A stretch of 64,000 nucleotides of DNA from Spirochaetota bacterium. GTDB lineage: Bacteria > Spirochaetota > UBA4802 > UBA5550. Of the stretch, positions 41,724 through 52,446 are shown piece by piece (position 1 is the stretch's first letter; each line of letters begins with the position of its first letter). The notes below the pieces were generated by a model, which did not search any database, was not told the DNA's origin, and saw only the letters and a program-made list of their open reading frames with translations. Location: assembly GCA_017999915.1 (NCBI GenBank), contig JAGNKX010000001.1, positions 186,001 to 250,000 on the forward strand, in the 5' to 3' direction. The position numbers were made by a program, and so were the translations under genes.

Positions 41724-43001
41724 TCACTTGCGTACCGCCTTGAACAGGTTGATATTGGCGGCGAAGAGGGCCGGCAGCAGGGCCGATACCGCCGATATGA
41801 CAATGGAAAAGAGGAGCGCCATGGAAAGGACTTCCCGGCCGGCTCCCTGGACGACGATCCCGCTGAAGGCAGGGATCCATATAGAAATCTTGTGGGCCAG
41901 GTACCGGAGGGCCAACTGACCAGAATAAAAGCCTATGACTCCGTAGAGGAGCCCCACCACGGAGGACTCCGCCATGAAGGTGAGCACGATTTCGGCCTTT
42001 GACACGCCCAGGATCCTCTTCAGGGAGAACTTCTGGCTCATGTTATAGACGATGTTCATGTAGGAGTTGAATATCGATATGACGGTCAGGACCAGGAAGG
42101 CGCCGATGATCAGCAGGGAGAACTGGTCGAAGATCTTCAGCATCTCGCCGGTCTTCTGGGCTATGTCGTTCTGCGATTCCACGGTGAGGCCCATGGCCTT
42201 GATCCTCCGCGCCGTCTCGGGGAGCCTCTTGACGTCTTTCACCTTCGCGTAGATCATGACCGTGTTGTAGCCCTTCCTCGGCTTTCCCGTGTCGAGGCGG
42301 TGCTTCGCGGCGAAGCCCAGGATGAAATCCGAGGGGACCACGGCCCCGATGAAAGCGAAGAGGTCCGTGAAGGAATGGATCTCCGCGTCTATGGAGAGCT
42401 CGTTGTTCTTGTCCGCGCCGGCCGCCGGCGTGGTGACGATGATCTGGAGCGGCAGCCCCCGCAGGGTCCGCTCATCCATCTGGGGCGCGTCAATCACGGA
42501 AAAGTAATTGTTCAGCAGGTCGATGAAGGCCTTGGGGGCCATGATCGGCACCGGCGTCCGGCTCCTGAACCTTTCCCACTGCGGGTCTTTCCCCCTGAAG
42601 AAGCGCCGGTCAATGCCGCACAGGGGCATGTGTATCCTCCGCGCCTGCCCCATCATCTCCCCGCGGATCCTCACCTCGTAATCAAGCTTGATCACGGGGA
42701 ACACCTCCGTGACGTCGGGGAGCGACCTGATCGCGTTCACCCTGCCGGGGGCAATGGTTTTATTCAGGTTCGCCGCGTGGGCGAAAAGCTTGTTCTTTCC
42801 CGGGGAATAGGGATAGATGACGAGCTCGTTGATATTGAGCTTGCCGAACAGATTCGCCTCGATGTAATTCTTGATGGAATCGCGCAGGGAGGTGTACACC
42901 ACCAGGAAGGATATCAGGAAGAGTATTCCAAAACTGGAAAGGAGCGCCTTCAGGATATTCTTTAATGAGTCGCCGATTAAGATTTTAATGGCATTGAACA
43001 T
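41724..43001 (-). CDS. FtsX-family ABC transporter permease (LolC/E-MacB type)
   Basis: A 425-residue permease. TM1 near residues 20-40 is followed by a ~240-residue periplasmic domain, and three TM helices close the protein (about 295-325, 345-375 and 390-415), with FKLKRILGVSKAEI-like coupling helix sequence (FSLKRILGVSKAEIVLTFM). This is the MacB/LolCE FtsX topology with four TM segments. The domain is devoid of a signal peptide. With the adjacent ATPase it forms a lipoprotein-release or export pump; a homodimeric permease would suffice. The lipoprotein gene just downstream may be a client by position, but the strands converge. Confidence 0.88.
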   Translation of the reverse strand: MFNAIKILIGDSLKNILKALLSSFGILFLISFLVVYTSLRDSIKNYIEANLFGKLNINELVIYPYSPGKNKLFAHAANLNKTIAPGRVNAIRSLPDVTEVFPVIKLDYEVRIRGEMMGQARRIHMPLCGIDRRFFRGKDPQWERFRSRTPVPIMAPKAFIDLLNNYFSVIDAPQMDERTLRGLPLQIIVTTPAAGADKNNELSIDAEIHSFTDLFAFIGAVVPSDFILGFAAKHRLDTGKPRKGYNTVMIYAKVKDVKRLPETARRIKAMGLTVESQNDIAQKTGEMLKIFDQFSLLIIGAFLVLTVISIFNSYMNIVYNMSQKFSLKRILGVSKAEIVLTFMAESSVVGLLYGVIGFYSGQLALRYLAHKISIWIPAFSGIVVQGAGREVLSMALLFSIVISAVSALLPALFAANINLFKAVRK

Positions 43002-43414
43002 GGTCTTTACACGATGGCCGTTCCGCTCCCGGTTGTTACCGGCTTAAAGGCCCGGAAATTGGGATTTAAGCCAATTCATCGGATACCGTCAAGTATATTA
43101 TTCCACTCTGTCTGTAACGTCAAGCCCCATGGTAACTCTGGCATCTCTCCTATGGTATCGGTTACAGAAGAATTCTCATAGATTGATGAATAACTTGTTG
43201 CGAAACTGCATCTCGCGCTCGCAGGATAGCCCCTGCGGGGGCTTTTAAGGGGCTTCGCCCCTTAACCCCGATTAAATGATTCAGATTTTCAACAACTCTA
43301 ATAACTTCTTATATTGCCAAGCCGTTCTAATGATGTATTCAATTTCTAAAATTGTATTGCGCGTCCTATTCCGGTATATACAATATCCAAAACGATAGTA
43401 AAGGGTCCATGACT
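43002..43414. other. Divergent intergenic region with dispersed hairpin repeat
   Basis: 413 bp between the FtsX permease and MFS genes. It contains the paired-hairpin repeat at 43228-43269 (listed separately); the rest, AT-rich to the right, should hold the promoters of both genes, but I see no clear boxes. Confidence 0.4.
43228..43269. repeat. Dispersed double-hairpin repeat, copy 1
   Basis: AGCCCC-TGCG-GGGGCT (43228-43243) is followed by TAAGGGGC-TTC-GCCCCTTA (43246-43264) and ACCCCG. A second copy with compensating stem changes lies at 53946-53993. Confidence 0.7.
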
Positions 43415-44608
43415 ATGAATGATCGCCGCCTTTCCCCATTACAACTCGCAGGCTTTGCCATGGGTCTTTTCGCGGTCCAGAGCTTCTGGGGCTTTACATG
43501 GGCCACCCTTCCCCTGTACCTCAAGGGCTTCGCGGAGTCCAACACCGTTACGGGGATCATGCTTTCAACGGCGGGCGTGACCGGCCTCGTTCTCCCGGTC
43601 CTCTCAGGGGCCCTCTCGGACAGGATCAACACGCCCTGGGGAAGGCGGCGTCCCCTCATTGCCGCAGGCTGGTTCCTCACCTGCGCGATGCTCCTCCTCA
43701 TGCCGCACCTGGGATCCCTCCCGGCGGCGCTCCCGGCGATGATCATCGCCTACGCGGGCTTCTTCATGGCCATCGGCCCTTACTTCTCCCTCCTGCCCGA
43801 CATGGTGCCCGCGACCCAGCGGGGCACGGCGTCGGGCGTCATGTTCCTGGTGGGCGGGACGGGAATGCTGAGCTATCTTTTTTTCGCGGCGCGCCTCTGG
43901 GACCAGTCACACCTGCGACCCTTTCTCTGGACGGTGGGTGCCATCATAGTTTCCAGCGCCGTCATGTGCATTTCTGTGAGTGAGCGCCCCGGTCCCGGCG
44001 TCCCTGTGAAAAGGAGCGGCCTCATCAATGAAGCCCTGAGGAACAGGGAAACCGCCCGCTTTTTCGCGGGGATGATCCTCTGGTGGGTGGGACTCTGGAT
44101 GGTGAGCGCCTTTTTCGTCATCGCCTGCAGGGACCTCTTCAGCGTGAGCACCGAGCGGGCCGTCCGGGCCTTTTTGATTTTTAACGCGGCCTTCGTGCTC
44201 TTCGCCCTGCCGTCGGGAATACTGGCCACGCGCCTGGGCTTCAAGCGGGTTCTGGTCGCCGCGCTGATCTTCCTGGCCGGAGGTCTCCTGTGCATTCCCT
44301 TGCTGAAGGATTATACCGCCTCAATTCCGTTCCTGATCATTACCGGGGCTGCCTACGGCGCGGTCATCGCAGTGTCATATCCGTTCTTTCTCAGGCTCAT
44401 CCCGGCCGATAAAACTGCGGCCTTTGTCGGGATCTACATGGCGTGCCAGAACGGGACGCTCCTCCTGGGTCCGGCCATCGGAGGAATCATCCTGGACCGG
44501 TTCGGCTATACCGCTCTTTTCTTTTCCGCCGCTGCGTTTATTATCGCGGGGATGGGGGTATTGCTGACGGTACGATCGGGGAAAAGCGGCGCTGTCACGG
44601 TTATTTAA
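43415..44608 (+). CDS. MFS transporter (SLC45/GPH-like)
   Basis: A 397-residue carrier with 12 membrane helices. The loop 2-3 motif is GALSDRINTPWGRRRPLI, and WGFTWATLPLYLKG in helix 1 plus the D-R-x-x-x-x-x-GRRRP variant point to the SLC45/sucrose-symporter-like MFS branch. The second half has the related GILATRLGFKRVL motif. The substrate may be a sugar or glycoside, but is not shown. AAGGG lies 9 bases before the ATG at 43415; another ATG 6 bases earlier is possible. Confidence 0.85.
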   Translation: MNDRRLSPLQLAGFAMGLFAVQSFWGFTWATLPLYLKGFAESNTVTGIMLSTAGVTGLVLPVLSGALSDRINTPWGRRRPLIAAGWFLTCAMLLLMPHLGSLPAALPAMIIAYAGFFMAIGPYFSLLPDMVPATQRGTASGVMFLVGGTGMLSYLFFAARLWDQSHLRPFLWTVGAIIVSSAVMCISVSERPGPGVPVKRSGLINEALRNRETARFFAGMILWWVGLWMVSAFFVIACRDLFSVSTERAVRAFLIFNAAFVLFALPSGILATRLGFKRVLVAALIFLAGGLLCIPLLKDYTASIPFLIITGAAYGAVIAVSYPFFLRLIPADKTAAFVGIYMACQNGTLLLGPAIGGIILDRFGYTALFFSAAAFIIAGMGVLLTVRSGKSGAVTVI

Positions 44609-44673
44609 AATTTTAACTTCCCGTCACAGGACCGTTCTTATCATTTAATTAACATTACTAATTGGAAACATCC

Positions 44674-45993
44674 ATGATCAAATATCTGGTATTAGCTTGC
44701 ATCGTTCTTCTCCAGGGTGTTGTCGCGGCCCAGGAGCCGGGCCCCGTCATGGTGGCCCTTCCCTTCGATTCAGATGAAAAAAGCGCCCGGGCCGCCGCTG
44801 ACCTCCACGGAGCGTTCAGCAATCAGGTCCTGGAGAAATACAATTTTACGATAAAAAATGCCGACTTGGCCAAACCCGTGCGGTTGCCTGAGGGTCTCCA
44901 CGAAAAAGAAGATATCGTACGAATCGTCCAGGCTGGTAAGGACGCCGGCGCATCGTACATCCTCCTGGGACGGGCTTCCTCCTATCCGGAGGGGGCTTCC
45001 GCCGAGATATATGTTGTGTCCGCGGATGGAAAAAAGATCCTGTATAAAACCGGGTGCTCCTTTACCGGAACGGACGCCCCCAAAGCCGCTGATATCCTTT
45101 CCGGAAGGATCAGCCTTTTTCTGAAAAAGACGCCCATCCCACGGGTAAATGAATGCGCGGCCAGCCGCGGCGATTCATCGGAAAAGATCGCCCTGTCATG
45201 GGAGCGGACAAAAGACACGAATCAATACGCGGTGTACCGCTCATACTTCGAGCAGGGACCCTTCACGCATGTGGCCTCTGTTGAGGGAACGTCCTATGAT
45301 GATGCCGACGCCGAACCGGGCCTCCAGTACTGGTATGCCCTGGGGCCCGTGGTTGATTCGGTACCCTGCGAGCCGGGAAAAGCCTCGCCGGGATACCGCA
45401 GGGCCGATCCCCCACGGGGACAGGATATCGACAGGCTCATCAGGGAACGGACAAAACCGGTGCCGGTCGTCAGGAACGACACCGAGAAAAAGAAGGCCGC
45501 CTCCTACGAAACCTTCCTGAAGGGCTACTACAAGAACCCCGTGGAGCTCTCCATCGTTCTCAACATCATCAAGTCCTACGTGAAAAAAGGCGCGGTCACC
45601 GTCCTGGACGGTTTCGATCGATACGATATCAACCTGGAGCGGCGGGAGATCATGCTCGTCGATGAGAGGTACCGCTACGCCGTGCTCTTCACCTCGACAC
45701 GGCTCATCCGGATTTTTTACGAAGCCCAGATGAAGAATCCCGAGCCGGAAACCAAAAAGGATCTAACGGACATCCTGGTAAAGAACATGATCGCCTTCTG
45801 CGTGTTCCGCGAAGAAAGGGCCATAACCGACGGGGACAACCGCACAAGGTACGTGCCCTGCTACGACGCCATAGGCGTCGCCACGGAGCTGCACAGGAAC
45901 TGCCGTGACTGGAAGAAACACACCATGATCTTCGGCACGGGGAACAAGGACCTGGAAGAGAAGATCAAGCAGGCCCGGAAGAAGGGTGAATGA
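44674..45993 (+). CDS. Secreted protein with FN3-like domain, unknown function
   Basis: A 439-residue exported protein. A Sec signal peptide (MIKYLVLACIVLLQGVVAAQ) begins at the ATG 44674; a TTG start four codons earlier is possible. Residues ~25-150 have the look of a TolB-N/CsgG-like or FlgO-type periplasmic module (VMVALPFDSDEKSARAAADLHGAFSNQVL; GKDAGASYILLGRASSY). An FN3-like segment follows (ALSWERTKDTNQYAVYRSYFEQGPF, GLQYWYALGPV). The C-terminal ~190 residues are not recognised. No neighbours give context. Confidence 0.6.
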   Translation: MIKYLVLACIVLLQGVVAAQEPGPVMVALPFDSDEKSARAAADLHGAFSNQVLEKYNFTIKNADLAKPVRLPEGLHEKEDIVRIVQAGKDAGASYILLGRASSYPEGASAEIYVVSADGKKILYKTGCSFTGTDAPKAADILSGRISLFLKKTPIPRVNECAASRGDSSEKIALSWERTKDTNQYAVYRSYFEQGPFTHVASVEGTSYDDADAEPGLQYWYALGPVVDSVPCEPGKASPGYRRADPPRGQDIDRLIRERTKPVPVVRNDTEKKKAASYETFLKGYYKNPVELSIVLNIIKSYVKKGAVTVLDGFDRYDINLERREIMLVDERYRYAVLFTSTRLIRIFYEAQMKNPEPETKKDLTDILVKNMIAFCVFREERAITDGDNRTRYVPCYDAIGVATELHRNCRDWKKHTMIFGTGNKDLEEKIKQARKKGE

Positions 45994-45996
45994 CAT

Positions 45997-46025
45997 AAAA
46001 AGAGACCGCCGTTACCGGCGGTCTC
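45997..46025 (-). terminator. Intrinsic terminator of pckG
   Basis: Stem GAGACCGCCG (46002-46011), loop TTAC, stem CGGCGGTCTC (46016-46025); reading on the minus strand it is followed by a T-run (AAAAA on plus at 45997-46001). It lies 24 bp below the pckG stop and close to the end of the convergent gene. Confidence 0.85.
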
Positions 46026-46048
46026 CCTGTTCAGCGTAATCAGTGCTC

Positions 46049-47848
46049 TTATTGAAGACGCTTCTCCAGCCCTGCAAGCTCCTCCAGGAGCTCCTTCGGG
46101 AGCCATGAACCGAACTTGGCGTAGTGCTCCTTGATGAGGGCGATCTCTTTTTTCCAGCCCTCGCGATCGACCGTGAGAAGCTCTTTCATATCATCCCCGG
46201 TCACGCCGGAAAGGCCGGAAATGTCTATGGCGTCCGGCGCGGGCATGTACCCGATGGGGGTTTCCACGGCCTTTCCCTCGCCGCTGCAGCGCTCGAAGAC
46301 CCACTTGAGGACCCGGCTGTTCTCGCCGTATCCCGGCCAGAGCCACTTGCCGTCAGAGGTCTTGCGGAACCAGTTAACGTAGAAAATCTTGGGCAGCTTG
46401 TCCGCGGCGGTGCGATTACCAGTCTCGATCCAGTGTTTGAAGTAATCCCCCATGTGGTAGCCGCAGAAGGGAAGCATTGCAAAGGGATCGCGGCGCACGG
46501 TGCCGGCGGCCAGGTCAAGGGCGGCGGCGGTCACCTCGGAGCCGACGATGGATCCCAGGAACACGCCGTGGTTCCAGTTAAATGACTGGTGCACCAGGGG
46601 AATGGTGCTCGGCCTGCGCCCGCCGAAGAGGAAGGCGCTTATGGGCACGCCGTTCGGGTCTTCCCAGGACGGGTCGACGCCGGGGCACTGCCGCGCCGGC
46701 GCGGTGAAGCGCGCGTTGGGATGGGCGGCCGGCTTATCCGATTTTCCTTCCTCCCACTCGTTGCCGGTCCAGTCGATGAGCTTCCCCGGCGCCTTGTATC
46801 CGATCCCCTCCCACCAGACATCGCCGTCGCCGGTGAGGGCCACGTTGGTATAGATGGTGTTGCGGTCGATAGACTTCATGGCGTTGGGGTTTGACTGCAT
46901 CGAGGTCCCCGGCGCCACGCCGAAGAAGCCCGCCTCCGGGTTGATGGCGTAGAGGCGGCCGTCCTTTCCGAACTTCATCCACGCGATATCGTCGCCCACG
47001 CACTCAACCTTCCATCCAGGGATGGTGGGGATTAGCATGGCCAGGTTCGTCTTGCCGCAGGCGGAGGGGAACGCGCCGGCGATGTACTTCTTTTCTCCCT
47101 TCGGGCTGGTAATGCCGAGGATGAGCATGTGCTCCGCCAGCCATCCTTCCTCCCGGGCTATCACAGAAGCGATCCGGAGGGCCAGGCATTTCTTCCCGAG
47201 AAGGGCGTTGCCGCCGTACCCGGACCCGTAGGACCAGATGGTGTGCTCTTCGGGAAAGTGGGATATGTATTTCTTGTCAAGGGGCGCGCAGGGCCACTTG
47301 CCGTTGTCACTTTCGCCGGGCTTCAGGGGCTTGCCCACGGAATGCATGCAGGGGACGAAGTCGCCCGTTTCTCCGAGCACCTCAAGCACCTTTTTCCCAA
47401 CCCTCGTCATGATATGCATGTTCACCACCACGTAGGGCGAATCTGTTATCTCGACGCCGATCTTCGATATGGGGGATCCCACCGGGCCCATGCTGAAGGG
47501 TATGACGTACATGGTGCGGCCCTTCATGCAGCCCTTGTACAGGTCCTTCATTATCAGCTTGAGCTCTTGGGGATCGATCCAGTTGTTGGTGGGGCCCGCC
47601 TGATCCTGCGTACGGGACGCGATATAGGTCCTGTTCTCGACCCGGGCCACGTCGGAAGGATCGGAGCGGAAGAGGTAGCATTGGGGAAGCCTGTCTTTAT
47701 TGAGAGGTATCGCTATTCCCTCATCAACGGCAATCTTGATCATGCGGTCGTATTCCTCCTTGGAACCATCGCACCAGTAAATGCTTTCCGGGGTCGTCAT
47801 GGCAGCCATTTCATCGACCCATGCAATGAGTTTCTGATTTTTCGTCAT
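46049..47848 (-). CDS. pckG: Phosphoenolpyruvate carboxykinase (GTP)
   Basis: A 599-residue GTP-dependent PEPCK that interconverts oxaloacetate + GTP with PEP + GDP + CO2. Family blocks: [40 protein letters not shown], the kinase-1 P-loop [14 protein letters not shown] with the mobile Cys, GDDIAWM, the [12 protein letters not shown] motif and FNWNHGVF. I start at 47848 because AGGAGAAGGG precedes that ATG; an in-frame start at 47923 adds an atypical leader. Next upstream is gdhA on the same strand, 300 bp away. Together they manage PEP/oxaloacetate/2-oxoglutarate flow. Confidence 0.97.
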   Translation of the reverse strand: MTKNQKLIAWVDEMAAMTTPESIYWCDGSKEEYDRMIKIAVDEGIAIPLNKDRLPQCYLFRSDPSDVARVENRTYIASRTQDQAGPTNNWIDPQELKLIMKDLYKGCMKGRTMYVIPFSMGPVGSPISKIGVEITDSPYVVVNMHIMTRVGKKVLEVLGETGDFVPCMHSVGKPLKPGESDNGKWPCAPLDKKYISHFPEEHTIWSYGSGYGGNALLGKKCLALRIASVIAREEGWLAEHMLILGITSPKGEKKYIAGAFPSACGKTNLAMLIPTIPGWKVECVGDDIAWMKFGKDGRLYAINPEAGFFGVAPGTSMQSNPNAMKSIDRNTIYTNVALTGDGDVWWEGIGYKAPGKLIDWTGNEWEEGKSDKPAAHPNARFTAPARQCPGVDPSWEDPNGVPISAFLFGGRRPSTIPLVHQSFNWNHGVFLGSIVGSEVTAAALDLAAGTVRRDPFAMLPFCGYHMGDYFKHWIETGNRTAADKLPKIFYVNWFRKTSDGKWLWPGYGENSRVLKWVFERCSGEGKAVETPIGYMPAPDAIDISGLSGVTGDDMKELLTVDREGWKKEIALIKEHYAKFGSWLPKELLEELAGLEKRLQ

Positions 47849-48149
47849 CGCCCTTCTCCTGTAATTATTGCGGTAAACAAACGTTATAGTCAACTGTATC
47901 TGACGGCCATCCTTTAACACCATACACCATAGTCAAGCAAAAACATCGGACCATCTGATACATTCGGGTCAGAAAAACACGCATGAAAATATGCGGGATT
48001 ATTTCTTTGCATTGATGCGGGCACGGCGCCGCCCGTTATCCGGGGGCGCGGATTCCGTGATGACAGATGCGGATATGACATGGGCACACCCGGCGTGCCG
48101 GATGTGCCCATGGTTACATTGCAGCGATTCAAATGACGGCGCGGCGCTT
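47849..48149. other. Gap between gdhA and pckG
   Basis: 301 bp, same-strand genes on both sides. It contains the hairpin at 48079-48112. TTGACT (47893-47888) and AATAAT (47869-47864, minus strand) have 18-bp spacing but would start transcription inside the pckG ribosome-binding site, so I do not call them a promoter. Confidence 0.4.
48079..48112. terminator. Long hairpin downstream of gdhA
   Basis: CATGGGCACA (48079-48088) pairs with TGTGCCCATG (48103-48112), enclosing CCGGC-GT-GCCGG after one mismatch, a 15-bp hairpin 37 bp after the gdhA stop. No T-run follows, so it may end transcription with Rho or stabilise the mRNA. Confidence 0.5.
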
Positions 48150-49820
<1,671 letters not shown>

Positions 49821-52409
49821 TCACCGGTGCTCAAAACATACCAGCTTCTGGACATTGATATCCGCGATGAGCCGTATGGCGAAATCGACATCATAGACGT
49901 GAAGGACCTCGCCAAAGAGAGCGTCCTCCTGGAGAATATCAGCGGTGATATTTTTATATTTGCCCAGGAGCTGCGGGTTGAAATTCATACCCTCTTTGTC
50001 GGGGATTATCGCTATGTAGTAAGTGTCGCTTTCCACGATGTCCTGAAAAAAGTGGGTCCCGTAAGAAATGTCCGGGATCAGGTCGTCCCTCATGACCGCG
50101 ATCTCGACTATGACCGAGGCGTTGTTTATCTCGAAGTATTTCACGGGAACCCCGAGGGCCGGCGTCGTCGTTCCCCACCGTCCCGGGCCGATCAGCATGA
50201 CGGGAAACTCGCTGCGGTTGCCCGCCTTCCTGTTTATTTTCCCTATAAGATGGGCCAGGCTGTACTTGTCAGATTGTGAGAGCTCGCTGTATTTACGGGG
50301 ATCAACAAAGATGACCCACTTGATATCGGAGGTTATGCAGCCGCCGAGAAAATTCCCCTCGGACCTGAAAAAAAGCTTCTCCGCCGGGACATTGTCCGGC
50401 ATGGGGGCATTGTCGGTATGGCAGCGGAAATGCTGCGGCCGGCACTGGAGCAGGTTGATCCGGTAATTGCCGTCGGCGGTGAAGTTCACCGCGTATTCGA
50501 TGTCCACCGGGTTCTCATAGGTCTCCTCGAGGATCTTCATGATCATCTGCATATCCTTCACGAAGGGGGTCTTGAGGATGAAATCATCGAAATTCACCAG
50601 CCATGATTCGGCGTCCGTCGCGCCGCGCTCCCGCATCTTCTCCTCGACTTCACTGTCGCGCATGCCCACGAAGGACTTCACGGTTTCCCTGCCGTCCTTG
50701 AAAAAATCGGCCACATCGATCGTTTCCAGCCTGTTGTCCGTGATGTTGAGCACGTCCAGGTGCCGCTGCGAGAACTTCCGCGCATCCCCCATTCCCGACT
50801 GCGGCTTCTGCAGGGGATTGTCGAGGGCGATGATCCTCGGGTAGTCTCCCTCGACCCGGTTGACGGCCCGGGTGCCGAGGCCGATGACGTTGCGCAGCAT
50901 GCCGGCGGCGGGATCCATGTCCCGGTTCCATATGTAATGATTGTAGGACAGGCCGACCCCGGCCATGTCGGGATAGAAATTGGTGCCGTGGTACGATCCG
51001 GAAACACGCATGACCAGGAGGCCCATCTGCTCGTCGAGCTTCTGCAGCCCCTTGTTCATCCGGTAGGTCAGGGCGTCGTCCCCCATGACGCTGGCGAATA
51101 TCTGCTTCACCGCCTTTTCAAATTCTACGTAGCGCACGTCCGGAGAGGCCTGGTTGACCAGGAACAGGCTCTCGTACTTCCCGGCGAAGGCGTTCCCGTA
51201 GGCGTCCTCCAGGAGGCTTGAGGAGCGCACGATGATGGGCGACTGGCCGAAATACTCGATAATCCTCTGGAAGGTCCCCTTTATTTCGTCCGGGAAGCTT
51301 CCCTCGGGGATCAGCTGGCGAAGCGTCGCGGCGGCGGTGTAATATCCCTCGTCGGTCTTGTGCTCCATGAAGAGCTTCCACCATCCGTTATGGACGATAT
51401 AGGTGTAGAACACATCGGAGCCGATGTAGAAGGAGTCGTGGGCTTCCTGGAGGCGCTCCCACTTCACCCGGTTCTTCTTCAGCAATATCTTCCTGGCGAG
51501 GATCATGCCGACGGCCTTGCCGCCGATAAATCCGGTCCCGATGAGGTGGTCCTTCAATTCCAGAAAATCGTCGAGGGTCAGGTATTCCTGGGCCAGGGAC
51601 AGGATCTTCTCGTCGCGGCCCATGATCATCCGGCAGAGCTGGCGCACCATCGCCTCGCGCTCCTCCCTGTTGTTCTGTCCCATCGCCAGGTCTTCCGCTT
51701 TCAGGAAGGTCCGGTCCCAGTAATCGAGGATGCGCAGGGTGCTTTCAAGGCCCCGCTTCTGGATATGCTTCACCAGGTACGTCGCCTCGATGCTGTCGAT
51801 GATGGGGGTGAAGGCGTTTCCCTTCTTCAGATGGGGGAAGAACATGGTCGGCGTGTACCGGTTCAGCACCTTCAGGGGATGGATGTAGAAATTGGTCTCC
51901 GCGTTGTACACGTCGATGAGGAGCTGCGTGGTTTCCCTGATCCGCGCCACGGTCTTGAAGGAATGGTTATTCCGCAGCAGGGCGAAATAGGCTATGGTAT
52001 CCAGCTTGAAAAGATAGGGGCAGGTGATGCTGAAAAAATTGCCCAGCATCAGGTCCGTCGCCCAGGCCGACTGCAGGTCGGAGAGGCAGTCGAAGACATA
52101 GAACACCTCGTTCCCCTCCTGGCCGATGATGCCGTGGAGGGTCGTGGTAAAGAGCTCGAAGCCGCGCTGCGCGTCAAGCTCGTACGCCGCCGAATACTGG
52201 TGCGGCGCGAGGAGCGGCTCGTGGGTCGCGAAGCGTATGTACACGACCCTCCGGCCCTGCTTCAGCGCCATGTTGGCGAAGGGAAGTACGAACTGCTCGT
52301 AGTCGTAGAGGGTATCGACCTGCCAGACCACGTTATCGCCCAGCCTCAGGCTGTCGCACACCTCGTCAAGGCTGGGTAATCCGGTGCTGATTTTCATCAG
52401 AGTCTTCAT
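49821..52409 (-). CDS. P-loop-less KaiC-like domain fused to PEP-synthase-type ATP-grasp domain
   Basis: An 862-residue protein. Residues ~1-230 are KaiC/RecA-like (ISTGLPSLDEV, GDNVVW, FYVFDCLSD as Walker-B-like strand) but no GxxxxGK[TS] follows the first strand, so ATP binding there is doubtful. Residues ~310-660 are a PEP-synthase/PPDK nucleotide-binding domain: GGKAVGM, PIIVRSSSLLEDAYGNAFAGKYES, VIGLGTRAVNRVEGDYPR and the closing NLLQCRPQ. The phosphohistidine and PEP/TIM-barrel domains are absent; instead a ~190-residue C-terminal domain with GPGRWGTTTPALGVPV and SYGTHFFQDIVES occurs, a combination I associate with uncharacterised 'PEP/pyruvate-binding' proteins. GAGGG is best spaced for the ATG at 52409. 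It follows its KaiC-like paralogue by 37 bp. Confidence 0.82.
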   Translation of the reverse strand: MKTLMKISTGLPSLDEVCDSLRLGDNVVWQVDTLYDYEQFVLPFANMALKQGRRVVYIRFATHEPLLAPHQYSAAYELDAQRGFELFTTTLHGIIGQEGNEVFYVFDCLSDLQSAWATDLMLGNFFSITCPYLFKLDTIAYFALLRNNHSFKTVARIRETTQLLIDVYNAETNFYIHPLKVLNRYTPTMFFPHLKKGNAFTPIIDSIEATYLVKHIQKRGLESTLRILDYWDRTFLKAEDLAMGQNNREEREAMVRQLCRMIMGRDEKILSLAQEYLTLDDFLELKDHLIGTGFIGGKAVGMILARKILLKKNRVKWERLQEAHDSFYIGSDVFYTYIVHNGWWKLFMEHKTDEGYYTAAATLRQLIPEGSFPDEIKGTFQRIIEYFGQSPIIVRSSSLLEDAYGNAFAGKYESLFLVNQASPDVRYVEFEKAVKQIFASVMGDDALTYRMNKGLQKLDEQMGLLVMRVSGSYHGTNFYPDMAGVGLSYNHYIWNRDMDPAAGMLRNVIGLGTRAVNRVEGDYPRIIALDNPLQKPQSGMGDARKFSQRHLDVLNITDNRLETIDVADFFKDGRETVKSFVGMRDSEVEEKMRERGATDAESWLVNFDDFILKTPFVKDMQMIMKILEETYENPVDIEYAVNFTADGNYRINLLQCRPQHFRCHTDNAPMPDNVPAEKLFFRSEGNFLGGCITSDIKWVIFVDPRKYSELSQSDKYSLAHLIGKINRKAGNRSEFPVMLIGPGRWGTTTPALGVPVKYFEINNASVIVEIAVMRDDLIPDISYGTHFFQDIVESDTYYIAIIPDKEGMNFNPQLLGKYKNITADILQEDALFGEVLHVYDVDFAIRLIADINVQKLVCFEHR

Positions 52410-52446
52410 TGCAAACATTCCCTCGTGTCAGATTCGCGATAATGCC

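Noticed and set aside
47864-47893. TTGACT-18 bp-AATAAT as pckG promoter
   Set aside because: The implied start site falls inside the ribosome-binding site of pckG.
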